A DNA stretch of 64,000 bases from JBBRZM01 sp963813635 (GTDB taxonomy: Bacteria; Actinomycetota; Acidimicrobiia; IMCC26256; JBBRZM01), in assembly GCA_963813635.1 (NCBI GenBank), contig CAWEZO010000011.1, forward strand, positions 620,001 through 684,000, written 5' to 3'. This document shows, in pieces, positions 47,490 through 55,548 of the stretch (position 1 is its first letter; each line of letters starts with the position of its first letter). The notes under the pieces were generated by a model. The model saw only the letters and a program-made list of their open reading frames with translations, did no database searches and was not told where the DNA came from. The position numbers and the translations under genes are program-made.

Positions 47490-48438
47490 GGACACCGACG
47501 GCGAAGATCGCGACCCAGAGCAGTCCGAGCACCTGCAGCACCCGGTCGCTCAGCACGATCTCTTCCGGTGCGCTTCCCTTGCCCTGCTCGGCGACCAACG
47601 CGTATCGAAACACGGCGAGTACGAACGGCACGATCGAGAGTCGGAACCAGAACGTGTCACCGACCTTGGCGGCGTTCTCGAATGCCCAGAGGCAGTACGC
47701 GGTGATCATGACCGCGGACGACACCGAGCGCACGTAGTTGAGGAAGCTGGCGGAGTACACACCCAGCGTCACACGATGACCGTGCCCGTCAGTGCCCATC
47801 TCGACCTGCTCGGCGGTGCGCTTGCCGGTGACCATGAACAGGGATCCTGCGCCCGCGACGATGAGGAACCAGTCGGAGATGGGCACGCCGGTCGCGACGC
47901 CGCCGGCGATCGCGCGCAGGACGAAACCGGCTGCCACGGCGGCGAGGTCGATGACCGCCTCGTGCTTGAGCCACAAGCTGTACGAAACCGTGAGCACGAC
48001 GTACCCACCGACGACCGCGGCCAGCGCACCATTGTTGAACGGTGCCGCGATGCCGATACCGACGACGATGAGCACGACGGACATCACCTTGGCGAGCCGG
48101 ACGCTGATGGTGCCGTTCGCGACGGGTCGGTTGCGTTTGGTGGGATGCAACCGGTCTGCATCGGCGTCGAGCGCGTCGTTGAGGAAGTACGTGCCGCTCG
48201 CCGCGAAGCAGAACGCGACGAACGCGGCGGCCGTGCGGCCGAACTGCGCCGGCTCGCCCAGGACACCGGCGGCGAGCGGAGCGGCGAACACGAGCACGTT
48301 CTTTGCCCATTGCTTCGGCCGGGCCGTGCGCACGAGGCCCCTCGCGACGTCGCCACGTGACGGTGCGGGCGTGCCCGGGGCAGCCGGATCGCGTTCGCGA
48401 TCGGTCGCGTCGGTGGACGGGCTCCGGGTTCGCGCCAT
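47482..48438 (-). CDS. ubiA: Decaprenyl-phosphate phosphoribosyltransferase (UbiA family)
   Basis: 318 residues with about eight membrane segments. The prenyl-diphosphate/metal motif NDALDADADR is followed by HPTKRNRPVANG, which is the DPPR synthase (Rv3806c) signature rather than ubiquinone UbiA. It joins phosphoribosyl diphosphate to decaprenyl phosphate, the first step to decaprenyl-phosphoryl-arabinose. Leads the ubiA-dprE1-dprE2 operon; a TACCCT box sits 9 nt before ATG 48438. Confidence 0.88.
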   Translation of the reverse strand: MARTRSPSTDATDRERDPAAPGTPAPSRGDVARGLVRTARPKQWAKNVLVFAAPLAAGVLGEPAQFGRTAAAFVAFCFAASGTYFLNDALDADADRLHPTKRNRPVANGTISVRLAKVMSVVLIVVGIGIAAPFNNGALAAVVGGYVVLTVSYSLWLKHEAVIDLAAVAAGFVLRAIAGGVATGVPISDWFLIVAGAGSLFMVTGKRTAEQVEMGTDGHGHRVTLGVYSASFLNYVRSVSSAVMITAYCLWAFENAAKVGDTFWFRLSIVPFVLAVFRYALVAEQGKGSAPEEIVLSDRVLQVLGLLWVAIFAVGVHV

Positions 48439-48447
48439 GGTGTGATC

Positions 48448-48453
48448 AGGGTA
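48448..48453 (-). promoter_or_regulatory. -10 box TACCCT of the ubiA-dprE operon, 9 nt before the start
   Basis: TACCCT on the minus strand, exactly 9 nt, then ATG 48438; leaderless geometry. Confidence 0.5.
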
Positions 48454-48498
48454 CTCCGGGCCTGGTCGCAGGCCCCGTCGCAGCTGTGGGACGGGCCA

Positions 48499-48504
48499 TA
48501 GACT
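48499..48504 (+). promoter_or_regulatory. -10 box TAGACT of the adenosyltransferase gene, 9 nt before the start
   Basis: TAGACT, exactly 9 nt, then ATG 48514; leaderless geometry. Divergent from the ubiA promoter 46 bp away. Confidence 0.5.
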
Positions 48505-48513
48505 CCCCACGGC

Positions 48514-49068
48514 ATGACGACGCGCAAGGTGTACACCCGCACAGGTGACGACGGCTCGACGGCACTGCTGTACGGCGGGCGCGTGACCAAGCACTCGTCG
48601 GGCCCGGCGGCGTATGGCGCGGTCGACGAGGCCGTGTCGGCGCTTGGCGTTGCCCGTGCCGAAGCGGAACCGGGCGGGGAGCTCGACGACCTGTTGATCC
48701 GCTTGGAGCGCGAGCTGTTCGTCGTCGGTGCGGAGCTCGCGACGCAGCCGTCGAACCGGGCGAAGCTCGAGCCGGGCGTGTCGCTCGTGACCGAAGCCAT
48801 GGTGAGCGCGCTCGAGCCGGTCATCGACGACGTCACCGCCCGGTACGAGCCGCCGACCGAGTTCGTGCTGCCCGGCGAAAACCGGATTGCCGCCGCGCTC
48901 GACGTCGCACGCACGGTCGTGCGCCGCGCGGAGCGCGAGGCGGTGGCTGCCGCCGAAGCAGGCTGGCTCGACGGCAGCCAGGTCGTGCCGTATCTCAACC
49001 GGCTCGCCGATCTCGTCTACACGTTGGCGCGCTGGCAGGAAGGCCACTTCCGTCCCGTGCGCACCTGA
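48514..49068 (+). CDS. ATP:cob(I)alamin adenosyltransferase (PduO type)
   Basis: 184-residue helical protein. KVYTRTGDDGSTALLYGGR at the N-terminus is the PduO phosphate loop region; AYGAVDEAVSALG and ALDVARTVVRRAEREAV hold the conserved Arg/Glu residues of the trimer active site. It makes adenosylcobalamin from cob(I)alamin and ATP. Together with metH it shows cobalamin metabolism in this organism. It precedes pepA by 32 nt. Confidence 0.9.
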   Translation: MTTRKVYTRTGDDGSTALLYGGRVTKHSSGPAAYGAVDEAVSALGVARAEAEPGGELDDLLIRLERELFVVGAELATQPSNRAKLEPGVSLVTEAMVSALEPVIDDVTARYEPPTEFVLPGENRIAAALDVARTVVRRAEREAVAAAEAGWLDGSQVVPYLNRLADLVYTLARWQEGHFRPVRT

Positions 49069-49100
49069 GCCCGGCCGGTCCGACTACCACGGAGGAACCC

Positions 49101-50603
49101 TTGTCACTCCAGTTCAGCGTCTCGTCCAGTGCGGCTGATCGCGTCAAGGCGGCGCTCCTCGTCGTGCCGGTGCTCGACGGACCCGAGCTCGGCTCGAGCG
49201 CCGAACCACTCGATGCCGCGCTCGACGGCGAGCTCGGCACGTTCATGACCGAAGCAGCGTTCACCGGCAAGGAGGGCACGACACTGGCCGTGCCGACCAG
49301 CGGGCGTCTGGGCGTCGGAGCGGCCGTGCTGGTCGGCGTGGGGAAGGCCGACGAGTTGACGCTCGGCGGTCTCCGGCGTGCCGGCGCGGCTGCCGGCGCG
49401 CAAGGCGCGGAAGGCGACCACAGTGGCGACGACGCTCGTCGAGCTGGCCGACCGCGCCGGGCTCGACCGTCTCGACGCGGCGCAGGCAATCGCCGAGGGC
49501 TTCGCGCTCGGGAGCTACGAGTTCCTGAAGTACAAGACGCGAGTCGAAGCCGACGAAGTTGCGGCGCGTGATCGTGCTCGGCGGTGGCGGCGCGAGTGTG
49601 AAAGCCGCGCTCGACGCGGGTCGGCCGTCGCGGACGCCGTATCGTGGGCACGCGACATGGTCAACGAGCCGGCCGGCGCGAAGTCTCCCGACGACGTTCG
49701 CGCGGGCGACGCAGCGATTCCTGCGTGGCACCGGGGTGACGGTGCAGGTGCTCTCGGGTGCACAGCTCAAGCAGCGGCGCCTGGGCGGCATCATCGGTGT
49801 GGGTCAGGGGTCGGAGCAGCCGCCCCGTCTCGTGAAGCTCACCTACAACCCGACCGGCCAGCGCGCGCGGCACGCTTGCACTGGTCGGCAAGGGCGTGAT
49901 CTTCGACTCCGGCGGCCTTTCGATCAAGACCGCGGGCGGCATGGAGACGATGAAGACCGACATGGGCGGCGGCGCGGCGGTGATCGCGGCGATGTCGGTG
50001 TTGCGTGACCTCGGCGTGAAGGCGCGCGTGATCGGCTTCGTGCCCATGGTCGAGAACATGCCGAGCGGAAAGGCGATCCGTCCCGGTGACGTGCTCGAGA
50101 TCCGCAACCGCAAGACGGTGGAGGTGCTCAACACCGACGCCGAGGGTCGCCTCATCCTCGCCGACGGTCTCTCGCTCGCCACGGAGTCGAAGCCCGACGC
50201 GATCATCGATCTCGCCACGCTCACCGGCGCGTGCGTCGTCGCGCTCGGCGAGAAGATCGCGGGGCTCATGGGCAACGACGACGCGTGGATCGACCAGGTG
50301 CGCGCTGCGGCCGACCGGGCGGGCGAACCGGTGTGGCCGCTGCCGCTGCCGCGCGAGTACCGCAAGCTGCTCGACTCGGAGGTGGCCGACCTGCGCAACA
50401 TCGGCACCGGCGGCTATGGCGGTGCACTCACCGCGGGCCTCTTCCTCCAGGAGTTCGTCGACAAGCGAGCATGGGCCCACCTCGACATCGCCGGGCCGGC
50501 GCGGGCGCCCGGTGATGACGGCGAGCTGGTGAAGGGTGGCACCGGGTTCGGTGTGCGCACGCTCGTCGAGCTCACGCGCACGTTCACGAAACCGACCGAC
50601 TGA
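49101..50603 (+). CDS. pepA: Leucyl aminopeptidase (M17), about five frameshifts between 49390 and 49875
   Basis: TTG start at 49101 with GGAGG five bases upstream. The N-terminal macro-like domain continues through indels near 49395, 49556, 49618, 49697 and 49870: VEADEVAARD, VIVLGGGGASVKAALDAG, SWARDMVNEPAGAKSP, GVTVQVLSGAQL. From 49896 the catalytic part is intact: KGVIFDSGGLSIKTAGGMETM (metal Lys and Asp), VENMPSGKAIRPGD, NTDAEGRLILADGL (metal Asp/Glu and catalytic Arg). Cytosolic two-metal aminopeptidase. The indels are probably errors; the protein would otherwise be about 495 residues, normal for PepA. Confidence 0.85.
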
Positions 50604-50609
50604 CCGGGA

Positions 50610-51089
50610 ATGGCGCGCCCGAGAGCTGTCGCGCCGGTAGTGGGTGCGCTGGCTGCAACGGTGCTCGCGATGGCGGTCGGCGTGGTCGCCTGCAGTAGTA
50701 GCGGCAGTGGCAGCCGGCGCGACAGCGGCAGCAGCGGCGCTCGGCGCGGTACGGCAACATCGACACGCCCACTGCCGCGCGCCGGTACGACGGTCGAGGT
50801 GCTCGTCCGCGACAACATCTTCACGCCCTTCAACCTGCGCATCCGGCCCGGTGTGCAGGTGCGGTGGCGCAACGACGGGTTCAGCCCGCACGTGATCACG
50901 GCATCAGACCCCAAGCAGAACTTCCACGGTGCCGGCGGCGTGCCGTTCGGTGTGGCCTCGGAGCACTTCCGCGAGCAGCAGCTCTACACGTTCACGTTCA
51001 CTCGTCCGGGGGTCTACGACTACTACTGCTCGATTCACGGACTTCCGCACCAGGCGATGCATGCCCGCGTCACCGTCGTCGGGCCGTGA
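50610..51089 (+). CDS. Cupredoxin lipoprotein
   Basis: 159 residues. Signal peptide with lipobox-type VVACS, Cys28; a Ser/Gly/Arg-rich linker; then a plastocyanin-like domain with the blue-copper ligands His94 (FSPHVI), Cys140, His143 and Met150 in YYCSIHGLPHQAM. It would bind copper outside the membrane and could carry electrons or handle copper. It starts 6 nt after pepA. A second cupredoxin with the same ligand set is the N-terminal domain of the next gene. Confidence 0.85.
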   Translation: MARPRAVAPVVGALAATVLAMAVGVVACSSSGSGSRRDSGSSGARRGTATSTRPLPRAGTTVEVLVRDNIFTPFNLRIRPGVQVRWRNDGFSPHVITASDPKQNFHGAGGVPFGVASEHFREQQLYTFTFTRPGVYDYYCSIHGLPHQAMHARVTVVGP

Positions 51090-51120
51090 TCCGGCGGCGC
51101 GGTGCACCCGAGGCGCGGCC

Positions 51121-51187
51121 CGGAAGATAGCCTTCCTCCACTTGCGGCCCCTCGAGCGGGCCGCTCGCAACGGGGGGATACACACAG
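51121..51187 (+). promoter_or_regulatory. Promoter and leader of the cupredoxin/beta-helix gene
   Basis: TAGCCT at 51128-51133 lies inside CGGAAGATAGCCT, identical over 13 nt to the minus-strand promoter at 3667-3679. The leader then holds a 7-bp stem, GCGGCCC (51144-51150) with GGGCCGC (51158-51164), and a GGGGGG Shine-Dalgarno-like run just before ATG 51188. Unlike most starts here this mRNA would have a leader of about 47 nt. Confidence 0.4.
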
Positions 51188-52864
51188 ATGCGCACTCGTG
51201 GAGCCGGCCGTGTCATCGGCGTCGTAGCGGTGCTCGCCCTGGCCGTCGCCGCGTGCGGGAGCAGCAGCAGCTCAGGCTCGGCGAAGGTCGTCGACCTGCG
51301 CAGCAAGGCGACGGGTCAGCCCCCCAAAGTCGGCGTCAAGGCGATCGACAACAAGTTCGACGCCGAGGCGATCCGCATCAATCCCGGCACCACGGTGAAG
51401 TGGACCAACGACGGCCGCAACGCGCACACCGTCACTCCCGCCAATTCCAAGCAGAACTTCGGCGCCAAGTTCGGCGTCGGCGCCGAGTCGTTCACTTCGG
51501 GCAAGACCTACGAGTTCAAGTTCGCCCAGGCCGGCACGTACCACTACTACTGCACGATCCACGGTTCCGCCACGAAGGGGATGATCGGCACGGTCATCGT
51601 CGGAGGCGGAACTTCGGGTGCGGCAGCGGCCGCGAGCACGGGCACGAAGTCGGGCACGATCAACGTGCCTGCCGACGAGCCCACAATCCAGAAGGCCGTT
51701 GACGCGGCCAAGCCGGGTGCCCTCGTGCTCATCGCGCCGGGTACCTATCACGAGGCTGTCACGGTCGACACCGGGCACAAGGACATCGTCATCCGGGGCG
51801 AAGACCGGGCGACCACGATCCTCGACGGCGACTTCAGTGAGGCGGCCGGCAAGGAGAACGGCTTCAAGGTGCTCGCCGACGGCGTCGCGATCGAGAACCT
51901 CACCACGCGTAACTTCAAGTCCAACGGCTTCTATTGGAACGGCGTGACGGGCTACCGCGGTTCGTATCTCACGAGCGTGCGTACCGGCGATTACGGCATC
52001 TATGCGTTCGGAGCGACGTACGGTCAGTTCGATCACGATTTCGCCATGGGGAGTCCCGACGCGGGCTTCTACATCGGCCAGTGCTTCCCGTGCCACGCCG
52101 TGATCACCGATGTGGAAGCCGAGTGGAACGGGCTGGGCTACTCGGGCACCAACGCGGGCGGTGACCTCAACATCGTCAACTCGTCGTGGCACGACAACCG
52201 GGCCGGCATCGTGCCCAACAGCGGCAGCGGTGAGGCCAACCCGCCACAGCACGGTGCGACGATCACCGGCAACACCGTGTTCAACAACAACAACACGCTG
52301 ACACCCGCGATCGACATCGCGAAGATCGCGCAGGGCAACGGGATTCTCCTCGCCGGTGGCAACGACAACGTCGCGCAGCGCAACCTCGTCTACAACCACG
52401 ATGTATCCGGGATAGCAGCCACCACCCTGCCGGAGAAGCTCATCAAAACCGGCGACCCGAAGGCGCTCAACTTCAACGCCCACAACAACAAGGTGATCAA
52501 CAACAACGTGAGTGACAGCCGGCAGTTCGACCTCGGCCTCGTGCCGTCGATCGACACGGCCACCGACTCGTTGGGCAACTGCTTCTCGGGCAACACGTTC
52601 ACCACCAGCTCGCCGGCCAACATCCAGACGGTGGTGCCGTGTGGCGCAGCCGCGCAGCCATTCACCGCCGAGCTGGGCCGGTTCGCCGCATTGCTCGCCA
52701 GCGCCAAGCCGGCGTCGGCTGATTACAAGACGCTCGTGCTGCCGCCGATACCGGCACTGGCCAACATGCCCAACGCCAACACGGCGAAGCCGAAGCCCGC
52801 GACGAAAGCCAACACGCCGGTGAAGATCAACGTCGCGTCGATCAAGGTCCCGACCAAGCGGTAA
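51188..52864 (+). CDS. Cupredoxin fused to a NosD-like right-handed beta-helix, lipoprotein
   Basis: 558 residues. Lipobox-type VAACG with Cys23; cupredoxin domain to about 140 with ligands His80 (NAHTV), Cys122, His125, Met132 (YYCTIHGSATKGM); a short Ala/Ser/Gly linker; then from VPADEPTIQKAVDAAKPGALVLI a beta-helix of the NosD/pectate-lyase kind with NGFYWNGVTGYRGSYL, FDHDFAMGSPDAGFYIGQC and asparagine ladders GNTVFNNNNTL, NNKVINNNVSD. The C-terminal 60 residues are Lys/Pro/Ala rich. Such helices bind or cut polysaccharides or assist copper insertion; catalytic residues are not recognised. Confidence 0.8.
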   Translation: MRTRGAGRVIGVVAVLALAVAACGSSSSSGSAKVVDLRSKATGQPPKVGVKAIDNKFDAEAIRINPGTTVKWTNDGRNAHTVTPANSKQNFGAKFGVGAESFTSGKTYEFKFAQAGTYHYYCTIHGSATKGMIGTVIVGGGTSGAAAAASTGTKSGTINVPADEPTIQKAVDAAKPGALVLIAPGTYHEAVTVDTGHKDIVIRGEDRATTILDGDFSEAAGKENGFKVLADGVAIENLTTRNFKSNGFYWNGVTGYRGSYLTSVRTGDYGIYAFGATYGQFDHDFAMGSPDAGFYIGQCFPCHAVITDVEAEWNGLGYSGTNAGGDLNIVNSSWHDNRAGIVPNSGSGEANPPQHGATITGNTVFNNNNTLTPAIDIAKIAQGNGILLAGGNDNVAQRNLVYNHDVSGIAATTLPEKLIKTGDPKALNFNAHNNKVINNNVSDSRQFDLGLVPSIDTATDSLGNCFSGNTFTTSSPANIQTVVPCGAAAQPFTAELGRFAALLASAKPASADYKTLVLPPIPALANMPNANTAKPKPATKANTPVKINVASIKVPTKR

Positions 52865-52895
52865 CGGTCCGGCGGCCGACGGCCCCACACGTCGC

Positions 52896-54240
52896 GTGCG
52901 ATTACCCCCGCGGTTCGAGCGACTGGCGGCACGGAACCCGTTTCCGCCCGGGAGCGTCACGGTCGGCGTGTGGCTCGGGCTCAACGGCCTTGTCACCTAC
53001 GGCTTCCTCGCTGTTCGCGGCGCGTTCGGTCAGCGCCGACCGCTACAGCGCGCTGTCGGCGCTGTGGGCCCTCGCGTTCCTCGCCGGGCCGGGATGCTTC
53101 CTTCCGCTGGAACAAGAGGTCTCGCGTTCGCTCGCGGCCCGGCGGGCTCGCGGCGTCGGCAGTGGGCCGCTCGTGCGCAGGGCGGCATTGCTCGGCGCGG
53201 GGTTTGCCGGTGTGCTCGTCATCGCGTGCGCGGCGCTCAGCGGTCCGCTCGTCGACGGGTTGTTCGACGGTCAGGTCGCGCTGCTGTTCGCGCTGATGCT
53301 GGTGCTCGTTGGCTACGGCTTCGAGCATCTGACCCGCGGCGTGCTCGCCGGCAACCAATTGTTCGGGCGGTACGGCTTCCTGCTCGGCGGTGAAGGACTG
53401 TTGCGGCTGGCCGGAGCCGTCGTGCTCGCGGCGATCGGAGTGGCAACCGTCGGGCCGTACGGCATTGTCGTCGGACTCGCGCCGTACGCGGCGTCGGGCC
53501 TCGCGTTGTTCGGGCAGCACGGCCTGACCGGTCCCGGTCCGCCGGCGCCGTGGCGCGAGCTCTCGTCGTCACTTGGTTATCTGCTCGCCGGTTCGATCCT
53601 CGCGCAAACCCTCGTCAACGCGGCACCGCTCGCCACCCAAGCGCTCGCCGGGCCGGCGCAAGGCAGCGCGGCCGGACGGTTGCTCAACGGCCTCGTCGTC
53701 GCCCGAGTCCCGCTGTTTCTGTTCCAAGCGGTGCAGGCCGCGTTGCTGCCGAACCTCTCCGGCTTGCACGGTGCGGGTCGTGACGCCGAGTTCCGGCGCG
53801 GTCTGCACAGGCTCATGGGCGCCGTCGTTGCGATCGGCACGGCGGCCACGATCGGCGCGGCGGTGCTCGGCCCGTGGGTCGTCCGCGTGCTCTTCGGCGA
53901 CAAGTACGTGTTGACGCATCGGGACATGTTCTTCCTTGCGCTCGGCTCGGCGGTGTTCATGGCCGCGCTCGCGCTTGCCCAGGCGCTCCTGGCGCTGGGA
54001 GGTCAAAAACGAGCCGCGTTGGGCTGGCTGGCCGGCGTCATCGCCTTCGGGCTCGCGCTGCTCATTCCCAACCCGCTGCTGTTGCGCGTCGAGATCGCCT
54101 ACCTCGCGGGTACGGCAGTATCAGCACTCTGCGTGGCGGCATTGCTCGCGAAGCCACTTCGGACGGCGGGATCGACACCGAAGTCCGATATCTTCCTTCC
54201 GGGCAGCGTTCCGCTCGTGATCGAACCGACCGAGCTGTGA
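52896..54240 (+). CDS. Wzx/MATE-like polysaccharide flippase, frameshift near 53014
   Basis: GTG start at 52896. The N-terminal part (VTVGVWLGLNGLVTYGFLA) continues after a break near 53014 as FAARSVSADRYSALSALWAL, GCFLPLEQEVSRSLAARRARG and RVPLFLFQAVQAALLPNLSG. Twelve or more membrane segments, about 448 residues. Clearly a paralogue of the flippase at 27314-28648, sharing these blocks. It probably flips the lipid-linked glycan made by the sulfoquinovose/GT genes that follow. Confidence 0.75.
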
Positions 54241-54353
54241 CCCTGTTGCGCCGAACGCATGCAGCGTGCGGCTAGTTTGTGGCGTCGCCATCTCCTCGGA
54301 ACGGCGTTCACAACTCGCACCACCCATGCAAAGAGCACCGGCAGGAGTCCGCG

Positions 54354-55548
54354 TTGCGCACGATGATCCTCGGCGGTGACGGCTATCTGGGATGGCCGAC
54401 AGCCATGCATTTCTCGGCCCGCGACCATGAGGTCGCGGTCGTCGACAACTTTCTTCGTCGCGAGGAACACAAAGAGCGCGGCACCAAGAGCCTCACCCCG
54501 ATCGTGCCGCTCGACGAGCGCATCGCTGCCTGGCGTGAAGTGACCGGGCGCGAGATCGTGCCGTTCCACGCAGATATCACCGAATACGAACAGCTCGAGC
54601 ACGCGGTGCGGGCGTTCAAGCCCGAGACGATCGTGCACTACGGCGAGATTGCTTCTGCGCCGTACTCCATGATCGACCGTCAGCACGCCGTCTTCACACA
54701 GACCAACAACGTCGTCGGCACGCTCAATGTGTTGTGGGCGATACGCGACATCGTGCCCGGCGCGCATCTCCTGAAGCTGGGCACGATGGGGGAGTACGGC
54801 ACCCCCAACATCGACATCGAAGAGGGCTACCTCGAGGTCGAGCACAACGGACGGCGCGACACCATGCCGTTCCCGAAACAGCCCGGGAGCTTCTACCACC
54901 TCTCGAAGGTGCACGACTCTCACAACATTCTCTTTGCGTGCCGCGTCTGGGGCCTGCGCGCAACGGATCTCAACCAAGGTGTCGTGTACGGCGTGCACAC
55001 CGACCAGACCGTCCTCGACGATCGTCTCGTCACGCGCTTCGATTACGACGAGCTGTTCGGTACCGCGCTCAACCGATTCTGCGTCGAAGCGGTCGTCGGC
55101 CATCCCCTCACGGTCTACGGCGGGGGTCATCAGACCCGTGGCTTCCTCAACGTCCGCGACACGTTGCAATGTGTCGAGCTTGCAGCCGCGCACCCCGGCG
55201 GCCCCCGCGGAGATGCGCGTCTTCAATCAGTTCACCGAGACGTTCTCGGTGCTCGAGCTCGCTACGGAAGTGCAAGAGGCCGCCGCACATCTGGGTTACG
55301 AGGTCGAGATCGACCACGTCGCGAACCCCCGCGTCGAAGCCGACGAGCATTACTACAACCCCACGCACACGAAGCTGCTCGAGCTCGGTCTGGTGCCGAA
55401 GTGCCTTTCCGAAGAGCTCATCGAAACCATGCTCCACGTGATCGAGCAGTACAAGGACCGTGTCATCGACGACACGCGTTCAGTCCCAGCACGAAATGGC
55501 GCTGACGCCTCGGCGTCCTCCACTGCTGCTACAACACTGAGCCCGTGA
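54354..55548 (+). CDS. sqdB: UDP-sulfoquinovose synthase, frameshift near 55200
   Basis: TTG start at 54354 with AGGAG six bases upstream. MILGGDGYLGWPTAMHFS is the cofactor region specific to SqdB/SQD1; VHYGEIASAPYSMIDRQHAV and LLKLGTMGEYGTPNIDIEEG are its diagnostic blocks, with YHLSKVHDS carrying the Tyr/Lys pair and DLNQGVVYGVHTDQT further on. After a break near 55200 the C-terminal part follows (EMRVFNQFTETFSV, HYYNPTHTKLLELGLVP). About 398 residues. It makes UDP-sulfoquinovose from UDP-glucose and sulfite. Overlaps the next gene by 4 nt. Confidence 0.9.

Noticed and set aside
45336..47495. Apparent DprE1-DprE2 fusion in one 719-codon frame
   Set aside because: The frame loses DprE1 homology near 46487 and regains meaning only at the DprE2 ATG; the real DprE1 end is in another frame, with a stop at 46130.
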